64,000 nucleotides of DNA, taken from Flabesymbios commensalis (Eukaryota > Annelida > Polychaeta > Terebellida > Flabelligeridae). The notes beneath the pieces are model-generated. The model made no database searches. It was not told where the DNA came from and worked only from the letters and a program-made list of their open reading frames with translations. Position numbers and translations under genes: made by a program. Location of the stretch: contig OZ024902.1 in assembly GCA_964017125.1 (NCBI GenBank), positions 55,786,791-55,850,790 of the forward strand. Direction: 5' to 3'. Shown here piece by piece: positions 46,810 through 57,899 of this stretch. Every line of letters starts with the position of its first letter. The stretch's first letter is position 1.

Positions 46810-49414
46810 ATAGATAAGTAAGATTGATAGTGATAGAGATTCATTCTTATCGTACTGCCTGAAATAGATTATTTATTTTAATGTTCAGTATTAAAATAAA
46901 GAATTTCATGTCAAATGTAGTGACTATACATGCAATAATAGTGATGTAGCCGTCCCTCAGTCACATCACAGTGGCGGATCCAGGATCTGAAAAAAAAGGT
47001 TAAGTTTTTTGGAAAATTTTTGGCAAAAAAAGGGGTGCAGCTGTCCTGCGCCCCCTCCTCTGCATCTACTGCTGCAGCACTACCAGTACTGTTGACTTAG
47101 GAATGGAGCTTGTGCATAGCAACAACAAGGACGAGCTAACAGTAAACTGACATATCGTCCCAAGCACACAAATCATACTGTTTTAAAAATGCCACCTCCC
47201 TTTGCAAACAGCTAACCTTTTTTAAACTGTACATTTGCATACACATGAAGAGAGTATTTAATCATGATGCAGTATCATGAATAAATGCTCTTTTTCATTT
47301 GTACACAAATGCTACCAATTTAGAGCCATGACTTTCTGTTGTGTAGTTGGCCAGTCCCAAATATGGCAGTCGTATTGACGAAAACCAAGACGGTCACTGG
47401 TATATTATATTTTATTTTTGCAAAAATTGTACGGAATCATAGACTGATATGCTCATATCACCGTAATTAAATACTCTTTACATAGGCTTTTGATGTAAAT
47501 TATTTAAAATTTGAACTTTGTTGTCAGACTATTTTATTATGTGCACTTTATTATGTGCACAGATTATGATTGATGACTCATCTGTATGTTGCATTTAATT
47601 AAATTGTGCATCTTTCGGCGAGATTCAATATCGCCTCATGTTTACTGGGTTTGTTGGTTTAACGCTGGTTTAATCCGGCCAGCAAGCCCAGCAAACACCA
47701 GATCTTTACCCTATTCTCATTTAATGTCAACGTTTGATTTTGGGTCATCATCTGGATGCTTGCCCAACATTGTTTGCTGTATTGTGCGCTGTGGTAAGCC
47801 ATACATGTAATGGAATGTCTATATGATGGGAGGTTTAGCTGTAGGAGAATTTTTGGGTAATTGTAACTTTAAAGGGATATTGTATTTGTATCACATGGAA
47901 AACTTCAATTATACATATAAATAAAATGATGACTGAAGAATTATATGAATTGTCATTTGCTCGTAGCGTTGCACAGTTAATTACATGTATATTTCAAGTG
48001 TATGATGCTTGGGAAATATGATTACGGGGAATAGCCTACCTATTAAATCCTAGCAAACTGGAACCTGTACATTGTGAAAATCGGTCTCATGTTTCTCCCC
48101 AGCTGTATAAATTGTATTGTAATTCAGATGTTCAAACCGAAGTCGGAAATATTTTTTTTAGAGAAATTAAAAAAAATCGCATGTGCTGCACGGAGGGTGA
48201 AATTTAGAGGCGAAAAGGCGATGTAATAATTCAGCTTGTTTACTTTGAGATTACTATTAATCATTGAATAAAAGCTGTGAACATGTTATCAATTTTGGTT
48301 GATTGGAACAGGTCGAGACGACCTCTATAAGGCCCGCCATATAAAAAATTGCAATAGTTCATAAATAGATACTAGTAGGCCTAAATGTATTTACATAATA
48401 TGAAACAACTGTATTGTGTTTACCAGTTTTAGGTGTAGGCCTATAGTTATCACTTAACTTCACCTAAGATATAGTGTACATGTAGTTTTAAATACACGTT
48501 AGGTCTACATGTGATGTGATTTTAAAATATACACAGACGATGGTAAGTTTTCTGATTTGTACACATCTGTTTTACTGCACCGAATTATTTTAACAAAATA
48601 ATTGACTGATAGGAGCAAAAATATGTGCAGCACTAACGAAAATTGTGTTTCACAGATATTTTTTTTTTTAACTGTAAATACATGTATATAATATCACGGA
48701 CAAAATGTGTATACTGTATTATGTATGGACTTAATGTATTAAAAAATATTTTTGGAAAGCGAATAAATGTATACATTTGTTATGCTGATTTTTCTAATAT
48801 AATACAGCCTCCTATCAATTTTGTAGGCCTATCCACAACGCACACTGAATTACATGTATACCCCCCATGTGAATTATCGTTGTTTGCTTCTCTTCAAAAG
48901 TAATAACACTGTCCAAACTGGAATCAAAATTGTCCCCCAACCATTCCGGTATGTAAAGGTTGCACTGTAAAATAATTCAATTTTGCTTCCGGCCACAATT
49001 AAGTAGAGTTCGAACCATGGCCTCTTATTTCGCATACTATGTATGTACCTATACTACAATTAGCTCTGTCGAATGGGCAACTGACTTGATTGAAATTGAG
49101 TGATCCTCATCCTATGGACCAAGATTTTGAGACAATGGATATTATACTCAACTAAGCTCCTAAGTGTTTTCCGTTCGTAATAATGTTGATTGACTGGTAA
49201 AATTGACAATATAATAGTGGATTCAGCGGCCATTTTGAAAATACCATATAGCTCTAGTGCACACACATGAAGGCCGACAACCGGTCGGGGTTTCATTATA
49301 TGACGTCTACCAAGCTTTTAGGTAGGCCTATGCACAGAAAAGTCGACACGAAAACCTTAAATAAGCTCTTTTCTGATTCCTGGCCAACTGACTAACCTCT
49401 TACGAGATCTAGAT
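46810..49414. other. Long intergenic stretch
   Basis: No gene recognised. It contains the truncated hAT-like terminus at 46971, with a TGTCCTGCGCCCC block near 47042, a decayed CCCAGCAAACACC / TTTACTGGG MITE at about 47638-47800, and otherwise AT-rich sequence with short chance frames. Confidence 0.4.
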
Positions 49415-49803
49415 CTTAGTGGATCCAGTCAGCGCTGGCCCCTTAGCTGGATCTAACAAGCGCTGCTGATCCCTTTAATGTATCCTGCGAGTGTTGGACC
49501 CCTTAGTGGATCCAACCATCAATGGCCCCCTTGTGAAATCAAACCAGCGCTGGTCCTTTCAGTGTATTCAATCAGCACTAATTCCCTTATAATTATTGGT
49601 TCCAGTCAAGGCTGGTCCCCGCTGTGGATCCAGCCAGTGCTGTTCCCCTTAAGGATCCAGCCAGTGTTGGTACCCTTTGTGGATCCAGCCAGTGTTAGTA
49701 CCCTTTGTGAATCCAGCAAGCGCTGATCCCCTTTGTGGATCCAGCCAGTGCCGGTCCCTTTTGTGGATTCAGCAAGCGCTGATCCGCTGTGTGGATTCAG
49801 CCA
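49415..49803 (+). repeat. Degenerate ~35-bp GGATCCAGCCAGYGCTGGT minisatellite
   Basis: About 11 units, each with GTGGATCCAGCCAGTGCTGG-like and CCCTTT words. The right half (49640-49790) is much more regular than the left, a gradient typical of array ageing. Confidence 0.85.
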
Positions 49804-50130
49804 ATTCTTAATTAGGTCATAAGTTATTTAATAAATAAAATTTCAGAAACCCGTGAGGAAATTTAATGCACAGGTCCGAGCTCTTTGAAACAAACCAAAC
49901 ATAATTAAAATCGGATGATAATTGAGGGAGGAGAAGCATTTCTTGTGAATTGTGGACAGAGTGCCCTAATTGGGTCCTAATTAGGTCATAAGTCAATCAA
50001 TAATTAAAATTTCTAAAAACCGTGAGTAATTTCCATGCACAGGCCCGAGCTCTTTCAAACAAACCAAACAGAATTGAAATCGGAGAATAATTTAGGGAGA
50101 AGAAGCATTTCCTTTGAATTGTGGACAGAC
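49804..50130 (+). repeat. Family C satellite, two units
   Basis: The monomer matches 31380-31660 (GTGAATTGTGGACAGAGTGC, CTAATTAGGTCATAAGT, CCGAGCTCTTTCAAACAAAC). It is followed by ACTAGAGGAGCGCGCAGCGC, a GC-rich inverted word that may be the element terminus. Confidence 0.8.
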
Positions 50131-50159
50131 ACAACACTAGAGGAGCGCGCAGCGCGAGG

Positions 50160-50764
50160 GCTGACGCGAGATTATGCACTAGTTCTGGTATAAACCTTAT
50201 AGTGCCTCTCTCTTTTCACCTGGTGAGGTAGGTGATTGTACAAGCATTGACAAGAAGTCCAGGAGACAAGGAACCAGGGCAGGGCTGCTGAACCATAAAG
50301 AAACAGCCGACCAGCCACCAGAGTAAGGGCAAGGACCGACCCTTTTGAGATGTGCTCTGCTTTCTGAGCAGTGTGTTTGAAACCACCATTATGAAGCGTC
50401 ATCGATAGCCAACCATCCGTGTCCACCCAAGCTAGCAATGTAATGATAAAGAGCTCATTGCTTAAGACCAGAATCCGTCTCCTCCAGTGCTATGATTAAA
50501 AGCCCACTGCCTTATGCGTCTCACAAAACGGCTCCTAGACGCAACACGATGGCATAAGCTCATCTTAGGCCTAAAGGTGGGATGGGCTAAAAAAAAATTA
50601 GCTACTTTTGAAAATAAATATCTCAGTCGAGACCTTACTTCGATATTGCATAACAATAGGTGGCAGGGCGGCTTTAAGTGTCAGCGGGGGAGGAGAGGAG
50701 GAGAACCCATGGTTTTACATCACAGAATGTTACAGCTGCTTCTGACGGACAGTAAGCTAACTGC
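50160..50764. other. Intergenic, no supported gene
   Basis: GC content is higher than the surroundings. An 88-codon frame on the minus strand (50438-50172) with a hydrophobic stretch has no family resemblance that I recognise. Confidence 0.3.
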
Positions 50765-50768
50765 TTAA

Positions 50769-50929
50769 CCCATTTGTGACGAGCCCCGGAGATCTCCGTG
50801 ATTCATGGACACCATTCAGATACGAGGCCCGGAGATCTCCGGGCCCCATTGCATGAAATAACTATGACGTCATAAAATAATCTCGTTTCAGAAACAGCGC
50901 AGTAGCATTATTATCTCGTGTTCAACGGG
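50769..50929. mobile_element. 161-bp MITE flanked by TTAA
   Basis: TTAA at 50765-50768 and 50930-50933 flanks an element starting CCCATTTGTGACGAG and ending CTCGTGTTCAACGGG, which are inverted. The interior has CCCCGGAGATCTCCG and CCCGGAGATCTCCGGG palindromes and one TGACGTCA. TTAA points to piggyBac or Kolobok ancestry. Confidence 0.75.
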
Positions 50930-51039
50930 TTAACAGTAAACAGTTACTGCCTTTCAGCTACTGCCTTTCCGCTTTGTATGTCACAGCTATACGGAAAACT
51001 TGAGACGTTGTCATAATATTAGCTTAATGGTGGCCTACA

Positions 51040-51290
51040 GCTTACAAGGCCGGGCCAGCATTGGTCTATCTGTATATAGCCCTTAACAATATAAACGTTC
51101 ACACAATAGCTAAATGCTGGCCCATCGTCTACAACCCTAGGTCAGCATTACAACAGCATTGGCTAAACGTCTCGTTTTCGCTGGAGTCACCGTCAACTAG
51201 TTACACTGACCCAATGTTGGATCAATGTTGGAAAAGCATCATGGATGATGACACAATATTTAACCAAGATTGGGTCACTGCATCGAGTTG
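51040..51290. mobile_element. Degenerate GGCCCAACATTG MITE pair
   Basis: Inverted AAATGCTGGCCCATCGTC / GACCCAATGTTGGATCAATG-type arms and TTAACCAAGATTGGGTCACTG. Two overlapping decayed copies are likely. Confidence 0.45.
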
Positions 51291-51429
51291 AGCAACCAGA
51301 AACAGTACTTCTGCTCACAGCGAAAACCAAATATCTGCTTATTTTACAAGTGTGCAGATACTGTCTATTAAGAGAGCTGTTACAAGCAAGAAGGAGGGAG
51401 TGACACAAGCCAAAAGGAAGTATATACTT

Positions 51430-51620
51430 AATTTACAAGTGAGCAAATAGGCCTTTTTGTAGCGCTGTTGCACACAGGAAGAGACCGAAGGAAGAGAAAT
51501 GCCTAATTTACCAGGGAGCAGATAATGCCTTTTGACTTTGCACAGACAGAACAGAGAAAGCGGAAGTTAACGACAGACGTTTTCTTCAGAAACTCAACTT
51601 AAAATCTTGTCTGTCGACAA
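51430..51620. repeat. Dispersed repeat shared with 2250-2460
   Basis: Same block order as at 2250-2460, including ACCAGGGAGCAGATAATGCC and CGGAAGTTAACGACAGACGT and the closing TGTCTGTCGACAAGG. Confidence 0.6.
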
Positions 51621-51730
51621 GGTAAAAAAAGTCAGCATTTTTATATATCGGAACACCAAAAGTAAACTTAAGGAGTGAGGTCTGCCATAATGTTAATATT
51701 ATGGTTCAATGAAGAAATATAACGACCCTA

Positions 51731-51901
51731 AATAAATGAATCGGGCTTTAGGCCACCTTTGTGCACATATAGGCTAAACTGGGCCCGGAGAACCTCCTGA
51801 GGATGGTGAGATGAATGAGATGACACTGTCCTCCAGACACAGGATTCGAAATTCGCGTCTGAGGCCGAGCACGCTACCTCTTGGTCACGGAGGCTCCCCA
51901 C
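51731..51901 (-). mobile_element. tRNA-derived SINE, copy 2
   Basis: Matches copy 1 (24382-24554) along its length: GGGGAGCCTCCGTGACCAAG head, GAATTTCGAATCCTG, TCACCATCCTCAGGAGGTTC, TATGTGCACAAAGGTGGCC and an ATTCATTTATT tail. Confidence 0.82.
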
Positions 51902-51954
51902 AATACTGAGTTTCACACGTGGATGAGGAAGAAATTATTTTGTTTCTTTTAAAC

Positions 51955-52026
51955 CGCAGAAACCGGGAACCGAACCCCGAACTCTAGCGTGAAAGGCAGC
52001 GGTGCTAACCACTTCCCCAGGGCCCC
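51955..52026 (-). pseudogene. tRNA-Glu-like sequence
   Basis: About 72 nt. An A-box-like AGTGGTTAGCACCG, an anticodon arm with CCTTTCACG (TTC, Glu) and a B-box-like GGTTCGGTTCCC sit at tRNA spacing. Acceptor pairing (GGGGCCC against TTTCTGC) is lost, so this is a tRNA pseudogene or SINE head rather than a working tRNA. It directly adjoins the duplicated block at 52020 and lies upstream of SINE copy 2 on the same strand. Confidence 0.6.
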
Positions 52027-52448
52027 ATGCTGCTTAAATACAATACACTGAATATGTACTGATGGCTAGCGTTGCATGGTCAACGTCCATAGGAGTGTGG
52101 TCAACCGCAATGTAAATATTATGATTTAGTGAAGCAAAATGAGCCAGCTGCTTTATCCAGGGTAATCAGTCAACAGATACGGAGTGTTTTCTTCGTTTTT
52201 CAAAGAAGAGCCATCTTGGAAGTCAACCAGCGTACGTAGTCCATCACTCAATGAATATTGTGAATCATGCAATGTATGTCGGTCTCGATTTGCAAGAGCC
52301 ATATAGAGGTTGGAAACCTAATAATTCAGCTATTATTTATATTGTAACAAGATTGAAGTAATACTTTGAAATGATTTTAAAACTAGTTCCATTATTCACC
52401 TAAACATTAAACACCTAAAATAAAAAGTGCAACGTTTTAGGTGTTTTA
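52020..52448 (+). repeat. Local tandem duplication, copy 1
   Basis: 429 bp, starting GGGCCCCATGCTGCTTAAAT. Nearly identical to copy 2 but lacks a ~100-bp inner segment that copy 2 has after TGGAAACCTAATAATT. It ends in a TAAACACCTAAAA ... TTTTAGGTGTTTTA inverted pair. Confidence 0.92.
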
Positions 52449-52962
52449 GGGCCCCATGCTGCTTAAATACAATACACTGAATATGTACTGATGGCTAGCG
52501 TTGCATGGTCAACGTCCATAGGAGTGTGGTCAACCGCAATGTAAATATTATGATTTAGTGAAGCAAAATGAGCCAGCTGCTTTATCCAGGGTAATCAGTC
52601 AACAGATACGGAGTGTTTTCTTCGTTTTTCAAAGAAGAGCCATCTTGGAAGTCAACCAGCGTACGTAGTCCATCACTCAATGAATATTGTGAATCATGCA
52701 ATGTATGTCTGTCTCGATTTGCAAGAGCCATATAGTGGATGGAAACCTAATAATTTACAGACAAATCATACTCATTTTAGACCGGGTATGGAACATTCTT
52801 CAATGTGAATAGATTAATAGGACTATTAATTAATTGATCAATATCTGTTCAGCTATTATTTATATTGTAACAAGATTGAAGTAATACTTTGAAATGATTT
52901 TAAAACTAGTTCCATTATTCACCTAAACATTAAACACCTAAAATAAAAAGTGCAACGTTTTA
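52449..52962 (+). repeat. Local tandem duplication, copy 2
   Basis: Same content as copy 1 plus the extra ~100 bp (about 52754-52853, including GACCGGGTATGGAACATTC). No coding potential. Confidence 0.92.
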
Positions 52963-53094
52963 CAATAGCATACTGCTTATTGCTTGTCCTCCGTCGTATA
53001 TATTCGCATGTAATTTGCGAAATAATTATTTTTTAAAGAAGGTGACAGCCACGTGTCTCTGAAAAGAAAAAGACATGTACATTGAAAGGACATG

Positions 53095-53276
53095 CCAAGA
53101 TTTAAAATCATCAAATAATTGGTGATTTTATTTTGGCTTCTTAATATGACCATATGATGTAAACATGTCCATAGACTAGAACTGCAAAAGTTGTTTAATT
53201 TTTGTGCTGGTCATATTATAAAACTAAAATAAAATCACCGATTTTTTGATGATTTTAGACCTGGGCATGTCCCTTT
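53095..53276. mobile_element. Short AAAGGGACTGGCC-family MITE
   Basis: AAAGGACATGCC on the left and GGGCATGTCCCTTT on the right, inner arms TTAAAATCATCAAATAATTG / TTTTTTGATGATTTTA. The centre found in other copies is mostly deleted, giving a near-solo inverted repeat. Confidence 0.8.
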
Positions 53277-53519
53277 AACATTTACAAATGAACGTACACA
53301 CACTGGACATAACTTTGTTCACCCCGACACAGTTCACACAGTGGGTTCCAGTGGAGACATTTGTAATGGGAATCGAATTCAAAGTAATGGCTCAAATGTA
53401 ATGGGATATAACATCATGTAATTTCAGCGCAGTTCAGCTGCAATAAAAAAAGTACAAAATATTTGGGCAAGGTAGGGCCTACAGACTATTAGGCTAAAAT
53501 AAAAAAAGAAGCTGACATG

Positions 53520-54372
53520 CAGCGCCGGATTTAGGTGTGTGAGGGCCCTAGGCCAAAAAGAGTTATTGGTCCCCATTAAGCAGGGGGTCTGGGGGCCGCT
53601 TTAGGCCCACAAAAGCTGACGGTTTTTAGATTACTAGAGAATTATTCTGAGCTATTAAGAGTGTCAATTTGCATTGTATTAAAATCAGTATTATTCGTTG
53701 AAACTTAACATGCACTGATGCGGAGTATGATAAGATGACAGTCACTGTCACCATATAGATTTACCCTTTAGTTTTTGAAATTATTCATGTATCTCTACTT
53801 ATGACATAACACTTTCAATAAAAAAAATATTTTTATTCCTGCAATGTTGCTGATACTATGTTTTATTAAACCTTCAAATGCAACAGGCTTAGTCTAGTAT
53901 GATACATATAATATTGGTTCACAGGTCCATTTGCCTACCAGTTATTCACCAATCGGGACAGAATAGGGATTAATAGGGCTTCTTGCCATTTAGATACAGG
54001 GAAACTGCATGTAAATTATCAACATTGGTTAGTAAAGCACAGGGGGCCCAACCAGTTATTCAACGATCGGGACAGAAATGAATTAGGGCCCATGCCAGAT
54101 GCTGTTTAAATGTCAAAGACATCAGGAAAATATGAATGTCATGAAAACTATCATTATATCACAGTGGCCCCCAACCAGTTGCTATATAACTATGATACAG
54201 ACTAGGGCCCCCAAAAACTACAATTGATATATATAGAGAGTCCTATATATGTGAGAGAATGAGCATGCCGCATGGAATGCGCGTGCGTAAAAAAGGTTTC
54301 AGTGGGCCCCCCCAAATGTGGTGAGCCCTAGGCCAATGGCCTATATATGTCCTACTGGTAAATACGGCGCTG
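53520..54372. mobile_element. hAT-like non-autonomous element with 8-bp TSD
   Basis: CAGCGCCGGATTTAGG on the left and the inverted GTAAATACGGCGCTG on the right. CTGACATG at 53512-53519 and 54373-54380 is a perfect 8-bp target duplication, diagnostic of hAT-type insertion. The interior contains GTGAGGGCCCTAGGCCAA and its inverse near the ends, and three direct copies of a CCAACCAGTTATTCA-like block. No transposase. Confidence 0.92.
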
Positions 54373-54379
54373 CTGACAT

Positions 54380-55231
54380 GGTCATCGGAAAAAGACGTCA
54401 GCTCCTGAAGACAGACGTCTGAAGATGCTGTCAAGGTTTGGGACGTTTGAAGATTACCTCGGAGATATCTTTTGACTTGACGCATTTGTCATAAAAACTG
54501 TTAGGTGACGACTACATACATGCAGGGAAATATTCAGCCTAGTGGCAAGAAAAAACCATCATGGTTCATAGGCCTAACAAAAAACGGCAGAATCACATCA
54601 GGTGGGTCAAGATAATTCGGCACTGGGCCACCAATGGCAATTAGTCCTTTGTGGTGCTCTCTGATGCGTGAAAGTTTATTTTACACACTAATGATGGAAG
54701 TGAAGGATGTTGGAGAAATAATTGATAAGAGTATGCATCCAGACGCAACGCGATTTCGGCTACGTAGAAACGTTTCTGTTATAAATGGTTTGGGGATGCA
54801 TCAGCTTTCTTGCGTTGGCACTTTTGTAGTCGTTGATGGAAATGTCAAACAGTATTCTTACATTGACCTCATGGGTGTGAATTTGTTGGAGTCAGTACAG
54901 CAAATGTTTAGGGACCAGCAACACCCATTTGTGTTCCAACAAGACAATGCTCCTTGTCATAGGGCCATGGCGGTTTTGACATGGTTCGAAAACAATGCTA
55001 GACGCAATATGCTATTTTCTCCGCAGTCTCCATATGTAAATCATGTCAAAAACATCTGGAGTTGCATGAAAAAGGACGCATGAAAGTTAAAACCAACTAC
55101 ATGTAATGAAATTAAAGCAACATTTTTCAGAAGTTCTGACAGAATTCGTCCTGCTAAGATCAGTACAGTGTTTTCTTCTTTGCTCAGAAGGGCAGCGGCC
55201 ATTATAAGATCACGTGGCTACCCAACCAAAT
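54380..55231 (+). pseudogene. Tc1-type transposase remnant
   Basis: Early frames give QNHIRWVKIIRHWATNG and FVVLSDA (normally LFSDES, the first catalytic Asp) with stops. The main frame 54634-55083 gives FVFQQDNAPCHRA (second Asp, residues 99-111) and PQSPYVNHVKNIWS, where the family has SPDLNPIENLW, so the third acidic residue is lost. It continues to RSRGYPTK near 55231. The N-terminal DNA-binding part is split by the hAT-like insertion. It cannot be active. Confidence 0.88.
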
Positions 55232-55414
55232 AGCAATTGTGACACTAAATATGTTTCGTATAGCATCATAAATATATTTTCGTTCATAATCTGTAAAAAA
55301 ATGAAATAAACTATTCCGGGTTTGAGTTTATATGCTGTGATTCAACTAAGGCATTAAGCCTCTGTGTAATAGGCATCACTTTGGGGGTGAACAAACTTAT
55401 GTCCAGTGTGTGTA

Positions 55415-56239
55415 CACTAACGTAGGCCCGATAATCATGGGTTTCAACAATGATGTAGAACTGATTTAAAGGATATGATTCATTACGTACAACACTGGAG
55501 TTTGTATTTGTTTTGTAACTTCAAGGATATCCTGTCTGCCACTGTGAGTAGCGGCCACAGCTCTGTATAGGTTGGGGGTCATCAGCATTCACAACAGTTT
55601 GGTGTCTGCCACACCTGTCAGATCAGCGACGTCATCAATGCACTACCTCATACTAGACGTGATCAGGTCACTCACCTGAAAATTTGAACTTCTCCCCAGT
55701 ACAGGGGCTGTATGCAACAACCGGAGAGGAACATTCTTGAGAGTTTTATTATGTAGTGAGATCATCAGTGATTAAGTTATCATCTACCTAGAGCTATTTT
55801 GATAATTTCAGTAAGAATTGACTTGGCATATTTCTGGAACGGCGGCCGCACAGTCACCTGAACCCAACCGACATGGCAGCCAACAATGAGCCAGGGGTAA
55901 AAAGAGGGGGGGGGTGTACAAATCTCGATTGAGCTCGTGTACTTTTTGTCCAGTACTTACATCAAGCCTGGGCCACACCCATCGAAAAACCCTTGGTGTC
56001 TCGAGCTCAGAGGCGCTGCAAATTCGAATCAGGTTAGTTACCATTGTCCATTTACTGTTCCAATTCGTCGATCAGCATATCGTGACATTAGGATGGAAAA
56101 GTTTTCATCTATCTTGGAACTCACACACTCTGGGAACAACCAGTTGACCATCATGTGAGGAGCGGAGGTTAGGAGTTCTGGTTGAAGTTTGGAACATGAA
56201 CTGACATTTATGTAATACTTTATATATATGTGAGAGTGC
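55415..56239. other. Intergenic, nothing recognised
   Basis: Ordinary composition. Short chance frames on both strands around 55810-56150; no motif or repeat end. Confidence 0.35.
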
Positions 56240-57040
56240 ATAAATTGTATTTTATTCTGAATTGAACAGGGAGCCAATGTAGCGATAACAAAGGTGTGAA
56301 ACTGCAGTATCGCGGGGAACGGTCACAACCTTGGCCCCTGCAGCTTACTTCTTTGGGACATTATAGAAAATAGAATTACAGTAGTCTAGCTTGCTAGACG
56401 CAATTGACGTTGTTAAACATCTGCCCAAGCAAGGTACATCATTTGTATGATAGTAGCATGAGCGGCAGAAATTTGATATATACGTTTTTTTAAAGTGAAA
56501 TCCATGTCAAATTCTACCACTAGATTTCGTGCCAAATTAGTCGGTGTTATACATCCTGATCAAGTTATTTTGTGGGGAAATATTTCTTGAATTTTTCTCG
56601 TTGTGTTTTAGTGCCGACTAGCATAAACTCTTGTCTTGTCAGAATTCAATTTCAGTTTGCTTGCTATCATCCAGTCAGAGACGTCTTGCAAGCATTGCTG
56701 GACCAACAACATATCAAAGTCTGTCTTGGAGAGAGAAATATAAATCTGTGTGTCATCAGCGTACAGATGGTAAGATGCTATGCCTACTAATCACACTACT
56801 CAGGGACGTTGTATATAACGTGAGTAGGAGTGGTTCCAGGACAGAGCCCTGGGTGACACCGTAATCCGCCTTCAACGGTTCATCTAGAAGTTTAACCCTT
56901 TGCACTCAACCGGATAGATAAGAACGGAACCAATATAGAACAGTTCCAGAAATACCCACAGACAACTGGTTAATGATACTATGTCCCAATGTGGCAAAGG
57001 CTGCAGACAGATCAAACAAGACCAATGCTGTGTAAACCAA
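56240..57040 (-). pseudogene. L2-like LINE reverse transcriptase relic
   Basis: On the minus strand, from about 57035 downward: DLSAAFATLGHSI, GISGTVLYWFRSYLSG, YGVTQGSVLEPLL, then HLYADDTQIYISLSK (YADD codons at 56763-56752), SDWMIASKLKLNSDKT, LDYCNSIFYNVPKK and HWLPV near 56265. These are the signatures of L2/CR1-type RTs. Many frame changes are needed and no long open frame survives; only the RT core is left. Confidence 0.85.
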
Positions 57041-57059
57041 CACTTAAGGGACAGAACTC

Positions 57060-57850
57060 GAGAAAATCTGCGGTACAAAAAGTGCCTTTTCTGTCCGAAT
57101 ATTGCCCAATTTCAAACTCATCCTAGCTATCAAGGAAATGGATATGGTAAAATTTTGGAGCGATATGTAGAAAAATTTGGGTGAATCGCGTGAACGACAA
57201 AATTTGTCGACCATTTTGACCGCCATTACCTAGTTTCTGTCCGAATCTTGCCTAATTTCGAATTCATTCGAGCTATTAGTGGAATGGATGTATTGTGTAA
57301 ATTTTGGAGTGATGCATAACAAAATGTTGAGTGAATCACAGTTCTGAGAAAATTTGTCAATCAAAAGTGGCTGCAGGTCGGCCATTTTAAATTTGATCAA
57401 GTTAAAAATTTTCATGGTATGTCCCTTACCTGAAAATGCTTTTTATCAATAGTAGGCCTAATGGTCTAGCTAAGACATCTGGTCCGGTTTTGCAGATACT
57501 ACACATAATAAATTTTGGCCGCCATGACCTAGTTTCTGTTCGAATCTTGCCTAATTTCAACTCATCCGAGCTATTAGTGAAATGGATATATTATGGTATA
57601 ATTTTTGGAGTGATACATGAAAAAATGTTGAGTGAATCGCGTTAACGAGAAAATTTGTCAATTGGAAAAAAGGCAAGGTCATAGGGGTCACAGAAAGGTC
57701 AAATGTGAAATTAGTCAAGCTTTAGTCATGATTAACCTATATGTAAAGTTTAATGTGCATTCTAGTTACGCGAAACAAGTTACAGTGTTAAAGTGGCGTG
57801 GGAGACAGACAGACGGACGGACGAATGCGCCAAAATTTTGGCTGAGGTCT
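57060..57850 (+). repeat. Array D: ~170-bp units with a family A/B-like insert
   Basis: Three units of CTAGTTTCTGTCCGAATCTT, TCCGAGCTATTAGTG, GGAGTGAT and GTTGAGTGAATCGCG. Between units 2 and 3 sits one monomer of the A/B type (GGCCATTTTAAATTTGATCA, GTCCCTTACCTGAAA, AATGGTCTAGCTA). It ends in a GACAGACAGACGGACGGAC tract, like the 5' ends of family B. Confidence 0.75.
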
Positions 57851-57899
57851 AAAAAGTCTCCATCTTCCACAATTAAAAGCTTATTGCCAATGTAGTAAC

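Larger units (their letters stand above)
53297..55412 (+). mobile_element. Dead Tc1-type element interrupted by hAT-like element
   Basis: The inverted ends CACACACTGGACATAACTTT and AAACTTATGTCCAGTGTGTG, each next to TA (53295-53296, 55413-55414), mark a Tc1/mariner element. Subtracting the 853-bp insertion and its duplicated target leaves about 1.25 kb, a normal Tc1 size. Transposase remains lie at 54380-55230. Confidence 0.88.

Noticed and set aside
50172-50438. 88-codon minus-strand frame with a hydrophobic stretch
   Set aside because: No family resemblance and no exon signals; could be chance in GC-richer DNA.
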